Source of the DNA: JAPOQD01 sp964620555
GTDB taxonomy: Bacteria > Pseudomonadota > Gammaproteobacteria > Pseudomonadales > Halieaceae
Assembly: GCA_964620555.1 (NCBI GenBank)
Contig: CAZUGZ010000017.1
Location: forward strand, 1 to 39,054
Length of the DNA: 39,054 bases
Reading direction: 5' to 3'
The notes under the pieces are model-generated. The model ran no database searches, was not told the DNA's origin, and saw nothing but the letters and a program-made list of their open reading frames with translations. Position numbers and translations under genes: made by a program. Shown piece after piece: positions 14,325-23,618 of the stretch. The number at the start of each line of letters is the position of its first letter. Position 1 is the first letter of the stretch.

Positions 14325-15097
14325 TTGCACTCAGCGTCAATCTCAACAAAATTGCGCTGCTACGCAATTCACGGGACATCGACAACCCCAAACCAGCGGA
14401 CTACGCGCGATTGGCTCTGGCCGCGGGGGCCGATGGCATCACCGTTCACCCGCGCCCCGACCAGCGCCACATTCGCGCCGAAGACTGCGTCGAACTGGCG
14501 GCCTTGCTCGCCGCCGAGTATCCCGGGGTCGAATTCAACATCGAGGGCAACCCCTTCGCCGGCGCCCGTGGCAGCAACCGCGAGGGAGTGGCGGACTATC
14601 CCGGTTTCATGGAACTGGTCACGGCGCTGCAACCAGCCCAGTGCACCCTGGTACCGGATGGCGATGCCCAACTCACCTCGGACCACGGGTTTGACCTGCA
14701 CCGGGACGGCGAGCGGCTCAGACCCCTGATTGCCGGCCTGCAGGCCAGCAACATTCGCGTCAGCCTGTTTATGGACCCGGTGGCCGAACAGATCGAACTG
14801 GCAGCCGAGAGCGGCGCCGACCGCATCGAGCTGTACACCCAGGCGTACGCCGAGGCCTGTCGGCGCGGGCACGATGCGGCGCCGGTATGGCAGCAATACC
14901 GGGATGCCGCCGCCCTGGCGACCGCACTGGGGCTGGGGGTCAATGCCGGGCACGACCTGGACCGGGACAATCTGCCCCGCTTTGCCGAGATACCCGGCCT
15001 GCTGGAAGTTTCCATTGGCCACGCCCTCACCGTGGACGCCCTCGAACTGGGTTTTAGCGAGGCGGTACGGGCATATCAGCGGGCGCTGGGGAAATGA
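14321..15097 (+). CDS. pdxJ: Pyridoxine 5'-phosphate synthase, atypical clade
   Basis: 258 residues of the PdxJ TIM barrel. PdxJ joins 1-deoxyxylulose 5-phosphate and 3-amino-1-phosphohydroxyacetone to pyridoxine 5'-phosphate, the last ring-forming step of vitamin B6 synthesis. Catalytic landmarks survive: His in TVHPRPDQRHI (E. coli His45 region), Glu in EFNIEGNPF (Glu72 region), and His in VNAGHDLDRDN (His193 region). However the N-terminal VN-DH-A of proteobacterial PdxJ reads VNLNKIALLRN, and LVPDGDAQLTSDHGFDL is also unlike E. coli. These match the Bacteroidetes-type sequences I recall. It is coupled to a cyclophilin gene, not to recO/acpS. It may be a transferred or second copy. Confidence 0.9.
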   Translation: MIALSVNLNKIALLRNSRDIDNPKPADYARLALAAGADGITVHPRPDQRHIRAEDCVELAALLAAEYPGVEFNIEGNPFAGARGSNREGVADYPGFMELVTALQPAQCTLVPDGDAQLTSDHGFDLHRDGERLRPLIAGLQASNIRVSLFMDPVAEQIELAAESGADRIELYTQAYAEACRRGHDAAPVWQQYRDAAALATALGLGVNAGHDLDRDNLPRFAEIPGLLEVSIGHALTVDALELGFSEAVRAYQRALGK

Positions 15098-15115
15098 TCC
15101 GGCTCCTGCGCCGCT

Positions 15116-15526
15116 TCAACTCCCGGCCGCGGTCACCCCGCCGCCGCTCCTGTCGGAGGCGGTGATCAGCCAGAGCAACAGCAACAGCGATATCGTTTCG
15201 AAGGCCATGGCAACACTGGTATAGCTGGAGAAATCTCCGTGCATCAGGCCCAGTGTGACCCGCACCACGGCCCACCCGGAAAACACGAACAGCATCGCGA
15301 ACAGGCATGGGAAGCGCAGCCGCTCCCGCACCACCCCCAGGACACACATCACTCCCAGGGCAGTTTGCAACCCGCCGTACATGGCCTGCAATTCGATGGT
15401 GCCGGTGGTCCCGACGGCAACCACTCCCGCACTGTCCTGCAAAGCGTGCGGATTCACCAGGCAGTACAACCCATAGGGGATGAACAGCAGCGCCTGAACG
15501 CCCAGAAACAGTTTTACTTTCATCAT
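15116..15526 (-). CDS. DUF4345-like small membrane protein
   Basis: 136 residues with four predicted membrane segments (LFLGVQALLFIPYGLYCL; ELQAMYGGLQTALGVMCVLG; PCLFAMLFVFSGWAVVRV; SVAMAFETISLLLLLWLI). The NPHALQDSAG loop and the EL-AMYGG motif fit DUF4345, whose function is unknown. ATG 15526 has AAAGGAG 6 nt upstream; an upstream TTG at 15532 is too close to that site. It converges on pdxJ with 18 bp between stops and lies 44 bp downstream of the PlsC-like gene. Confidence 0.72.
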   Translation of the reverse strand: MMKVKLFLGVQALLFIPYGLYCLVNPHALQDSAGVVAVGTTGTIELQAMYGGLQTALGVMCVLGVVRERLRFPCLFAMLFVFSGWAVVRVTLGLMHGDFSSYTSVAMAFETISLLLLLWLITASDRSGGGVTAAGS

Positions 15527-15570
15527 CGCCAACTCCTTTCAGTTTCCCTTTTCCGGATTGAGCTCGAGCG

Positions 15571-16320
15571 CTAATAATCGGCCGGGGTCAGGCGCCGCAT
15601 TTCTCCTTCTACCCACTGTTCCACGACGCCGATCAATTCCTCGGCCTCCCTCCCGGTACTGGCAATGGGGGGGCCTATCGAAATATCGATGGTGCCCGGC
15701 CGCAAGCGGAAACTGCGTCGTGGCCAACACTGACCGGAAGTCACGGCGACGGGGACCAGCGTGGCGCCGGTGGCCAGGGCCAGCCGCGCGGGTCCGGTCT
15801 TGTAGCGCCTCTGGCTGCCCCGCTCAGAGCGGGTACCCTCCGGAAACATGATGATCCATACCCCCTTGGCGGCCAGTTCGCGGCCCCGTGTAACGACCTT
15901 GTTCCACGCCTCTACGGGCTTGCCGCGGTCGATGTGCACCATGTCCATACGCCCGATGGCCCAACCGAAAAAAGGGATCCACAGCAACTCCCGCTTGAAC
16001 ACATAGGCGATGGGATGGGGCATGATGCACGGCAATGCGAAGGTTTCCCAGGTGGACTGATGCTTGGGACAGAGCACCACCGGGCCGTCCAGACCTTCCA
16101 GGTTCTCCAGACCCTGTACGCGCCACTGCACACCGACGATGTAGCGGGCCGACCGCACCATATGGTCGAGCCATGCCACCCCAAATCGATACAGCGGCCT
16201 GCCCCGCACCAGCACCGAAATCAGCACCAGCAGCGAGGCGTAGGGCACCACGCTGAGCGCCATCCACGACACAAAGATCGCCGAACGCAGGGTGGACGAA
16301 CCACTGTGCCGTGATTCCAA
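15571..16320 (-). CDS. PlsC-like 1-acylglycerol-3-phosphate acyltransferase
   Basis: 249 residues. The PlsC family transfers an acyl group from acyl-CoA or acyl-ACP to lysophosphatidate or other lysolipids at the inner membrane. Motif I is KHQSTWE (His87 to Glu92, an HX4E form of the usual HX4D), motif III is FPEGTRS (159-165), and motif IV includes GATLVPVAV. An N-terminal membrane segment spans about 14-38. It seems to start with TTG at 16320 with GGAG 6 nt upstream; ATG at 16263 would remove part of the membrane anchor. It is the last gene of the acyl-CoA operon, 11 bp after the barrel protein. Confidence 0.88.
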   Translation of the reverse strand: MESRHSGSSTLRSAIFVSWMALSVVPYASLLVLISVLVRGRPLYRFGVAWLDHMVRSARYIVGVQWRVQGLENLEGLDGPVVLCPKHQSTWETFALPCIMPHPIAYVFKRELLWIPFFGWAIGRMDMVHIDRGKPVEAWNKVVTRGRELAAKGVWIIMFPEGTRSERGSQRRYKTGPARLALATGATLVPVAVTSGQCWPRRSFRLRPGTIDISIGPPIASTGREAEELIGVVEQWVEGEMRRLTPADY

Positions 16321-16331
16321 CTCAGGCTCCG

Positions 16332-16901
16332 CTAGCCGAGCCGGCGCCGCAGGCTATTGCCATCGCGGTGCTGATAGTCCGCTTTGCCGTAGATGTCCAG
16401 TACCGTGGTCTGTTCATAGACCAGGCCGTCGCCGTCGATCTCGAGGCGGTGGCGATAGCCGGTGGTTCGCGCGTGCCCGGCCATGAACGGCGACTCGAGG
16501 ATGCCCCACTGACCCCCGGCAGTGGCCTCCACTTCGATGCGAACGATGGTCCCATCGACGCTGGCACTACCCGCCGCCAACAGCGACACGGCTCGCGGAA
16601 TACTCAGGGTTTGCACTACCAGCCCGCTGGCGGGCTCCCACAACCAGTAACCCACCTGGTCGTGAAACACCTTGTCATTGGACTTGCGCCGAACCTCCTG
16701 GTGATAGCGCAACATGGAGAGAACCTGCTGTTCGGCATTGGTGACGTCACCGACTGCGGCAAAGCTTATGGTTTCATAGTAGGGATTGTGTTCGTCGGCA
16801 TCGGGCTCGGGGGCAATGTCCAAGCCGCTGTCGCCCACCCAAACGCCGACCAGACCCACCAGTGGGCCGTAATCGATGCCGTCGATACTGCTGTCATTCA
16901 T
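16332..16901 (-). CDS. Nitrobindin-like FABP/heme-binding beta-barrel protein
   Basis: 189 residues. LVGVWVGDSGLDI near residue 16 fits the GxWxG entry strand of the nitrobindin/FABP-like ten-stranded barrel; VFHDQVGYWLWEPASGLVVQTLSIPRA and the C-terminal YRHRLEIDGDGLVYEQTTVLDIYG are further barrel strands. Members bind heme or hydrophobic ligands. YETISFAAVGDV and QVLSMLRYHQEVRR lie between. A proximal His cannot be fixed by eye. GGGAG lies 6-7 nt before ATG. It sits between the LLM oxidoreductase and PlsC genes in the acyl-CoA operon, so a lipid-carrier role is an alternative to heme binding. Confidence 0.7.
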   Translation of the reverse strand: MNDSSIDGIDYGPLVGLVGVWVGDSGLDIAPEPDADEHNPYYETISFAAVGDVTNAEQQVLSMLRYHQEVRRKSNDKVFHDQVGYWLWEPASGLVVQTLSIPRAVSLLAAGSASVDGTIVRIEVEATAGGQWGILESPFMAGHARTTGYRHRLEIDGDGLVYEQTTVLDIYGKADYQHRDGNSLRRRLG

Positions 16902-16955
16902 GGCTCGCTCCCGTAACCGCTGATTTGCGACCGCCGAGGAGCCGGGAAGGCCCGC

Positions 16956-17954
16956 TCACCAACTGAAGTTCTCCGGCGCAAAGGCATCCATGGTGGCCCG
17001 ATAGATCTCCGGGTCGGGGTGCGCGCAGGAGACAATATTGGTCTTGATCCCGCCCCGGGCATTTGCCCGCATCAATTGTTGGCACTCACTGGCGGAACCG
17101 ATGATGCCGATTTCATCCACCAGTTCATCCGCGAGCGCCGCAGCCGTTCGCTCGCGGTCACCGCTGGCCCAGCCCTCGCGGATTTCGCGGGCTGCCTCCT
17201 CAAAACCCGCCCAGGCCAGAAACCGATTGTACACCGGGGTCGCATAGTAGCTGGCAAAATGAGCCCGAAAGGCTTGGCGCCCCATCGCCTTGTCGGCTGT
17301 AACCAGGGTCATGTTGCGGGTGACAATTTCGACATCTTCTGGGTTTTTACCAGCACGTTCGGCACCAATAGCAATATGTTCCATGATTTTAGGCAACACT
17401 GAGCGGGGGAACAGATTGATGATCACGCCGTCCGCCATTTCGGCCGCCAGTTCCAGCATGCGTGGGCGCAGGGCCGCCAGGTAGATCGGCAGGTCGGCCA
17501 CCGGGGCCTGCCGATAGCCGCGGCTGTGCAGGGTCTGTCCGCTGAAAGCAGTTTTCTCACCGTCCAGAATGCTGCGCAGCAGGGCCAAGGTCTCGCGCAT
17601 GCGGGTGAGCGGCAGCTCCAGCTTGAGTCCGTGCCAGTTTTCGATGATGGTGTGGCTGGAAGTGCCGAGCCCGGGAATGAAGCGACCGGGCCAGGCCTGC
17701 CCCAGCACCGCAAAGGTCGAGGCCAGTACCGCCGGAGTGCGAGTGTAGACCGGCACCACGGCGATGCCCAGGCGCACCCGCCGGGTCTTCTCCAGCAGCA
17801 TGGGTGACAGGGTCAAGGCATCCAGCCCCCCGGCATCGGCCAGCCACAAATCGTCATAGCCCATGGCCTCGGCCCGCTGGGCCATTTCAATGGTGTCACT
17901 GACCAGGCCGGAGGGTGCCGGCAGGGACAGGGCAATTCGATTGGGTACGCTCAT
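16956..17954 (-). CDS. LLM class flavin-dependent oxidoreductase
   Basis: 332 residues of the luciferase-like monooxygenase TIM barrel, which uses FMN or F420. Seen are IALSLPAPSGLVSDTIEMAQRAEAMGYDDLWLAD, TRRVRLGIAVVPVYTRTPAVLA, GRFIPGLGTSS and RPRMLELAAEMADGVI, all typical. Family membership does not fix cofactor or substrate; NNLYF-type insertions are not visible. ATG 17954 (MSVPNRIAL) is the family-like start although its ribosome site is weak. The longer frame to 18008 starts with GTG and adds polar sequence. It is 65 bp from the crotonase gene in the same operon, so an acyl-CoA-derived or terpenoid-like substrate is possible. Confidence 0.9.
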   Translation of the reverse strand: MSVPNRIALSLPAPSGLVSDTIEMAQRAEAMGYDDLWLADAGGLDALTLSPMLLEKTRRVRLGIAVVPVYTRTPAVLASTFAVLGQAWPGRFIPGLGTSSHTIIENWHGLKLELPLTRMRETLALLRSILDGEKTAFSGQTLHSRGYRQAPVADLPIYLAALRPRMLELAAEMADGVIINLFPRSVLPKIMEHIAIGAERAGKNPEDVEIVTRNMTLVTADKAMGRQAFRAHFASYYATPVYNRFLAWAGFEEAAREIREGWASGDRERTAAALADELVDEIGIIGSASECQQLMRANARGGIKTNIVSCAHPDPEIYRATMDAFAPENFSW

Positions 17955-18019
17955 GTCGTCGTCTCTATCCTCTGGTTTCCTGCCTGTGGAGCAGCTCGCC
18001 AACGCCACCTGCCAGGCAT

Positions 18020-18799
18020 TTATCTGCCGCGGAAAACCGCTGGACGCTTCTCCAGGAAAGCCTGCGCGCCTTCCCTGGCGTCTTCACTGTTCGAACACAG
18101 GTCCTGCAGCTCGGCTTCCCTGTCGATGACTTCGGCCAGGCCCTGTTCCATGGCCACGTTGAGGGTTTGTTTGGCGTAGCGCAGCGACAGCGGGGCCGCC
18201 TTGTCCATCAACTGCCGAGCCAGTGCGAGACTCTCGTCCAGCAATTGCTCGGCGGCCACCACCCGGTTGCAAAGCCCAAGCTGCAGGCACTTGTCGGCGC
18301 TGAGCTTCTCGCCCAGGGTCATCAGCTCGTAGGCTTTCTTGCGCCCGACCGTGCGCGCCAGCTGCCAGGTGGCACCGCCATCGGGAATCAGACCGATGGC
18401 GGCAAAGGCCTGGTAAAGATAGGAGTTTGCCGCCATGACCATCAGGTCACAGGCCATGGCGAAGGCCGAACCGATGCCGGCCGCCGCGCCGTTGACGGCA
18501 CTGATCCAGGGCTTGGGCGCCTCGCTGATGGCCAACAGGGTGGGTTTGAAACCCTCCGTCAGCAGTTCCCTGGTACTGTGCCCCGCAGGCCGCGGCTCGG
18601 ACAGATCGATACCGGCACAGAAGGAGCGGCCATTGCCGGTGAGGATCACCACCCGCACCGAATCGTCTCCATTGACCTGCTGCACAGAGTCCCGCAGGTC
18701 TTCTCGCAGCGCTGTGCTGATGGCATTCAGCGTATCGGGTCGGTTGAGGCGAATGATGGCCACCCCATCCTCGTATTCCACCGGTGCATTCTGTCCCAT
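18020..18799 (-). CDS. Crotonase-family isomerase/hydratase, PaaG-like
   Basis: 259 residues of the crotonase fold with the CoA and oxyanion loops (RSFCAGIDLSE; NGAAAGIGSAFAMACDL). The two hydratase glutamates are missing: positions equal to rat Glu144 and Glu164 are Ala112 and Phe132. Instead IGLIPDGGATWQLARTVGRKKA carries Asp140, the pattern of PaaG and related enoyl-CoA isomerases. Double-bond isomerisation is therefore more likely than water addition. It lies 12 bp after the SDR gene and belongs to the ligase-dehydrogenase operon. Confidence 0.88.
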   Translation of the reverse strand: MGQNAPVEYEDGVAIIRLNRPDTLNAISTALREDLRDSVQQVNGDDSVRVVILTGNGRSFCAGIDLSEPRPAGHSTRELLTEGFKPTLLAISEAPKPWISAVNGAAAGIGSAFAMACDLMVMAANSYLYQAFAAIGLIPDGGATWQLARTVGRKKAYELMTLGEKLSADKCLQLGLCNRVVAAEQLLDESLALARQLMDKAAPLSLRYAKQTLNVAMEQGLAEVIDREAELQDLCSNSEDAREGAQAFLEKRPAVFRGR

Positions 18800-18811
18800 G
18801 GAGAGGGTGCT

Positions 18812-19606
<795 letters not shown>

Positions 19607-19628
19607 GGAAATCTCCTTTGTGAGTAAG

Positions 19629-20798
19629 TTAAAAGTTACGTGTGTTGAATGGCTGATAGCTGTCTGCCAGACAGTCCCGGCTGATGATGATTTTCATGAC
19701 TTCCGAACTGCCCGCGTAAATGGGGGAAATTCTGGCATCGGCATACTGCCTGGAAATGGGGTATTCGTCCATATAACCGGCACCGCCGTGAAGTTGCAGG
19801 CCGATATCCGCGGCCTTCACCTGCAATTCGGAAGCCACCAATTTGGCCTTGGCGGCATCCACTGCGCTGAGCACCCCGGCATTGAAGGCGACCACACACT
19901 GATCGACATACGTCTGGGCGACATCGAGCTCGGTGCGCAATTCCGCCAGTTTGAACTGGGTATTCTGGTAGCTGGACAGCGGTTTGCCGAAGACCTTGCG
20001 GCCACTGACAAAATCGGCGGTCAGATCATAGGAAAGCTGTGCCGCGGCCACGTAGCCGCAGGCCCCGATCAGACGCTCCTCGGCCAGCCCTTCCATCAGG
20101 TAGTAGAATCCCCGGCCCGGCTCGCCGAGTACGTTTTCCTTGCCCACCTTCACTTCGTTGAAAAACAGTTCAGCCGTGTCCTGTGCCTTGAGACCCAGCT
20201 TGCGCAGGTTGCGGCCGCGCTCGAATCCGGGCATACCGCGCTCCACCAGGAACAGGGTCATGGAGTGGGAACCGGCGCCGGTTTTTGCCGCCACCACTAC
20301 CAGGTCGGCATTGATACCATTGGATATGTACAACTTGGAACCGTTCAGAACCCAGTGCCCTTCTTTTTCCTCGGCGCGGGTACGCATGCCGGCCAGGTCG
20401 GATCCAGCGTCCGGTTCGGTCATGGCGATAGCCAGGATGCACTCGCCACTGACGCAACGCGGTAACAGGCGTTGACATTGCTCCTCGTTGCCGAATCGGG
20501 TCAGGTAGGGGCCCACCAGTCGGCTGTGCAGCGTATTGAACCAATCCGCGGCCCGGGCGTAGGCGGTCTCTTCGATGATGATCTGCTCAAAACGGAAATC
20601 CGGGTCGCCCATGCCGCCGTACTTCTCATCCGGCCAGACCATCAGGAAGCCCTGGTCGCCGGCCTTGCGAAAGGCCTCGCGGTCGACGATGCCGGCCTGC
20701 CGCCAGGCCTCCATGTGCGGCGTAATTTCCGCCGCCAGGAATTTTCTGTAGGCGTCCCGAAAAAACTGTTGTTCTTCGCTAAAATCTCTCGGCAGCAT
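19629..20798 (-). CDS. Acyl-CoA dehydrogenase, long-chain-like type
   Basis: 389 residues of the three-domain acyl-CoA dehydrogenase fold with FAD. Landmarks: MTEPDAGSDLAGMRTRA (127-142) and WVLNGSKLYISNG (149-161) in the middle domain, then QTYVDQ and LQLHGGAGYMDEYPISR in the C-terminal helices. The YEGT-type Glu of medium-chain enzymes is replaced (IYAGSSEVMK), as in long-chain ACADs, where the base lies on helix G. Here Glu241 in LAEERLIGA is the likely base. It introduces the 2,3-double bond into acyl-CoA and passes electrons to ETF. It lies 35 bp after the acyl-CoA ligase gene. Confidence 0.93.
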   Translation of the reverse strand: MLPRDFSEEQQFFRDAYRKFLAAEITPHMEAWRQAGIVDREAFRKAGDQGFLMVWPDEKYGGMGDPDFRFEQIIIEETAYARAADWFNTLHSRLVGPYLTRFGNEEQCQRLLPRCVSGECILAIAMTEPDAGSDLAGMRTRAEEKEGHWVLNGSKLYISNGINADLVVVAAKTGAGSHSMTLFLVERGMPGFERGRNLRKLGLKAQDTAELFFNEVKVGKENVLGEPGRGFYYLMEGLAEERLIGACGYVAAAQLSYDLTADFVSGRKVFGKPLSSYQNTQFKLAELRTELDVAQTYVDQCVVAFNAGVLSAVDAAKAKLVASELQVKAADIGLQLHGGAGYMDEYPISRQYADARISPIYAGSSEVMKIIISRDCLADSYQPFNTRNF

Positions 20799-20833
20799 CT
20801 CTCTTTCTCCTCATCTGCCCGTGGCGGCGGGAC

Positions 20834-22525
20834 TCAGGCGGCATCGGCCACCGCCAGGGTCTGCTGCAACTCGCGCTTGAGAAACTTGCCGCTGGCATTG
20901 CGCGGCAGCGGCTGCGGCACGAGCCAGAGATAGCGCGGGATTTTGTAGGCCGCCAGATACGGCTTGCAGAATTCGCGGAGTTGGGCGGCGCTCACGACAC
21001 TGCCGGGGCGCAGGTAAACGGCGGCTCCCACCTCCTCGCCCAGGCGCTGGTCGGGCACCGCAAACACGGCTGCCTCAGCCACCTCCGGGTGATGGTAGAT
21101 GGCGGCTTCCACCTCGCTGCTGTAGACATTCTCGCCGCCGAGCAGCACCATGTCCTTGCTGCGGTCGACCAGGTACAGGAAGCCGTCTTCATCCAGGTAG
21201 CCGATGTCACCGGTGTGCAGCCAACCATCGACAATGCTTTCGGCGGTTTCCTCGGGCCGGTTGAGGTAGCCCTTGATCACCTGGCTCCCCCTGACACAGA
21301 TTTCACCGGTTTCCCCGGCCGGCAGTTCGCTGCCGTTTTCGTCGACACAGCGAATCTCGAAGTTGGGCATGACCCTGCCCGCGCTGGTCGGCCTGTCCAG
21401 GTAAAAGGCACCCGAGATGGTGCTGATCACACCGCAGGTCTCGGTCAACCCATAGCCCTGGGCAGGCATGATGACGCCGCCGCTGGTCTGCTCGATGCTG
21501 GCTACCAGGTCCGGTTGCGCCGGTGCCCCACCACTGTTCAGGCCCTTCAGACTGGAGGTGTCGCGCCGGGCAAAGTCGGGATGGTTGATGATTTCCCGCG
21601 ACATGATCGGCACCCCGGTGAGCACGGTGATCTGCTCCTGCTCAACCAGACGCAGCGCCTCTCCCGCGTCCCACTTGTACATGTGTACCAGCTTGCCCCC
21701 CGTGGCTGTAACCACCTGGGCCAGGCAATTGTTGGCGGTGACGTGAAACAGTGGCGTCATGAAGATGGTTGCGGGAGCCTGTTCGGGCTGCCCGGAGCCA
21801 TTCAGCCTGGCCATGGCCTCTGCCTGCACCAGGTTGGCAAAGACCACGCTCATCACGTTGTTGACGCAGCCGCGGTGAGTCAACTGAGCGCCCTTGGGCT
21901 TTCCGGTGGTGCCGGAGGTGTAGAATATGCAGGCATCGTCATCGGGCTCGATGGTGGCTTCGGGCAGTGTCGGCGGCATCTCGAGCAACTCCGCCCAATC
22001 GACCACCGCCTCGGGCGCTTGCCCGGACAGGCGCACACCAACCAGCTTCAGATCGGGAAACCGGTCGCGCACCGGTTGCAAACGCTGCAGGCGCTCCGCA
22101 TCGCCAATCAGCACCCGGGGAGCGGAATCGTGCAGGGCGTATTGCAATTCGTCGGTGACCCACCACGAGTTGATCCCCACCGCACTGGCGCCTATCGATA
22201 CGATGGCCCAGTAGCTCAGCATCCACTCGGGATAATTGCGCATGGCGACGGCCACCCGGTCGCCCGCACCCACGCCATTGGCCACCAGCCAGTTGGCGAT
22301 CGAACCGACCTCCCGATGGGCCTCAAGGTAACTCCAGCGCTGGTCCTGGTAGACCAGGTAATCTGCGCTGTCGTACTGCGCCGACATCAACCACAGGTCA
22401 CGCAGTGAGCCCGGCGCCAGGGCATAGCTCCTGAGCATTTGCCCACCCACTTCCACTTCGGTAATCTCGAACATTTGCCCCGGCGCAGTGAGTTCTGCCC
22501 AGGCCTGTTTCAGTTCGTCGTACAT
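20834..22525 (-). CDS. Acyl-CoA synthetase (AMP-forming)
   Basis: 563 residues of the ANL adenylate-forming family. It activates a carboxylic acid with ATP and joins it to CoA. The P-loop IFYTSGTTGKPKGA, the GYGLTET motif A5, HTGDIGYLDEDGF (A7) and VDRSKDMVLLGGENVYSSEVE (A8) are complete, and the catalytic Lys547 lies in NASGKFLKREL. The substrate acid cannot be told; FadD and steroid-acid ligases look alike at this level. AAGG lies before ATG 22525. It heads a seven-gene operon. A TATCAT -10-like hexamer lies in the divergent 265-bp spacer, without a good -35. Confidence 0.93.
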   Translation of the reverse strand: MYDELKQAWAELTAPGQMFEITEVEVGGQMLRSYALAPGSLRDLWLMSAQYDSADYLVYQDQRWSYLEAHREVGSIANWLVANGVGAGDRVAVAMRNYPEWMLSYWAIVSIGASAVGINSWWVTDELQYALHDSAPRVLIGDAERLQRLQPVRDRFPDLKLVGVRLSGQAPEAVVDWAELLEMPPTLPEATIEPDDDACIFYTSGTTGKPKGAQLTHRGCVNNVMSVVFANLVQAEAMARLNGSGQPEQAPATIFMTPLFHVTANNCLAQVVTATGGKLVHMYKWDAGEALRLVEQEQITVLTGVPIMSREIINHPDFARRDTSSLKGLNSGGAPAQPDLVASIEQTSGGVIMPAQGYGLTETCGVISTISGAFYLDRPTSAGRVMPNFEIRCVDENGSELPAGETGEICVRGSQVIKGYLNRPEETAESIVDGWLHTGDIGYLDEDGFLYLVDRSKDMVLLGGENVYSSEVEAAIYHHPEVAEAAVFAVPDQRLGEEVGAAVYLRPGSVVSAAQLREFCKPYLAAYKIPRYLWLVPQPLPRNASGKFLKRELQQTLAVADAA

Positions 22526-22790
22526 TCGTTACCCTTCTCCATTCAGGGAGCGATGTTCGGGGTGGCAGAATTGGAAACTGCCATGATAGCACTGCCTGAC
22601 TTGAATCGTCTCCGGCAAGTCGCCGCCGAAGTTTAGCAAACTATGCCCGCCGGTCCGCAAAATCTGCCGTTGGGCGGCAATATTGACCGCCACCTGTTAC
22701 AGTCGGCCCTGGCGAACCGATGGAAATCCCGGTCGCCGGCAGAGTACAATCGCCCTCCGCTCTCACTACCACCCAACCAGGAGTATACCC

Positions 22791-23555
22791 ATGTCCGATG
22801 AAGTACTGACCGAGGCCGAAGACGGCGTATTGCTGATTACCCTCAACCGTCCCAAGGCCAGGAACGCCGTCAACTCGGCCCTGTCACGGGGGATGGTCGC
22901 GGCAATCGATGAACTGGAAGGCAATGCCGAGTTGCAGGTGGGCATTTTGACCGGCGCCGGCGGTACCTTTTGCGCAGGTATGGATCTCAAGGCGTTCGTG
23001 CAAGGTGAGACTCCACATATTTCAGGTCGCGGCTTTGCCGGAATCACCGAGTACACGCCCTCAAAACCCCTGATTGGTGCGGTCGAGGGCTACGCCCTTG
23101 CCGGTGGCCTGGAATTGGCCATCTCCTGCGATTTGCTGATCGCCGCCGAAGACGCCCAGTTCGGTATCCCCGAGGTGAAGCGCGGCCTGGCCGCTGCCGC
23201 CGGTGGTTTGCTCAAGCTGCCGCGGCAAATCCCACCGCGCATCGCCATGGAACTGGCCCTGACCGGTGACTTCATCTCCGCCACGCGCGCTGCCGAGCTG
23301 GGCCTGATCAACGAGGTGGTCGCCTCGGGCGGAGCCCTGGACGCGGCCCGGCAGATGGCGGCAAAAATTGTCGCCAACGGACCTCTGGCGGTGGCCGCCA
23401 GCAAGCTGGTCGTCGCCAGCCAGAGCGATTGGAGTACGACGGAAATGTTCAAGCGACAGAGCGAGATCGTCGCTCCGGTGTTCGCCAGCGAAGACGCCAT
23501 CGAAGGCTCTGTGGCCTTTGCCGAAAAACGCGCCCCAAACTGGAAGGGGCGCTGA
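22791..23555 (+). CDS. Enoyl-CoA hydratase (crotonase family)
   Basis: 254 residues with both hydratase glutamates: Glu108 in YALAGGLELAISCD (rat Glu144) and Glu128 in FGIPEVKRG (rat Glu164). TFCAGMDLKAF forms the oxyanion/CoA loop, and the end PNWKGR is typical. It should add water to 2-enoyl-CoA. ATG 22791 has AGGAG 7 nt upstream; a frame open back to 22683 is not family-like. It diverges from the acyl-CoA ligase operon across 265 bp, which has its own crotonase lacking these residues, so the two probably supply hydratase and isomerase activities of one pathway (inference). Confidence 0.93.
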   Translation: MSDEVLTEAEDGVLLITLNRPKARNAVNSALSRGMVAAIDELEGNAELQVGILTGAGGTFCAGMDLKAFVQGETPHISGRGFAGITEYTPSKPLIGAVEGYALAGGLELAISCDLLIAAEDAQFGIPEVKRGLAAAAGGLLKLPRQIPPRIAMELALTGDFISATRAAELGLINEVVASGGALDAARQMAAKIVANGPLAVAASKLVVASQSDWSTTEMFKRQSEIVAPVFASEDAIEGSVAFAEKRAPNWKGR

Positions 23556-23570
23556 TCCGGAGGCCTCCGG
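23530..23570. terminator. Hairpin and 14-bp palindrome between convergent genes
   Basis: GCGCCCC (23530-23536) and GGGGCGC (23546-23552) form a 7-bp stem over the end of the hydratase gene. Directly after the stop, 23557-23570 is the perfect palindrome CCGGAGGCCTCCGG. No T-run follows. The pair may slow polymerase from both converging genes; a classical terminator is not shown. Confidence 0.35.
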
Positions 23571-23618
23571 GATTGTGCGCCGGGGAAAGGAATCCTGCCG
23601 TTGTCGCGCCACAGTGGG

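Noticed and set aside
22526..22790. Clear divergent promoters between the acyl-CoA ligase and the hydratase
   Set aside because: TATCAT (minus) and TACAAT (plus) -10-like hexamers exist but lack fitting -35 boxes.
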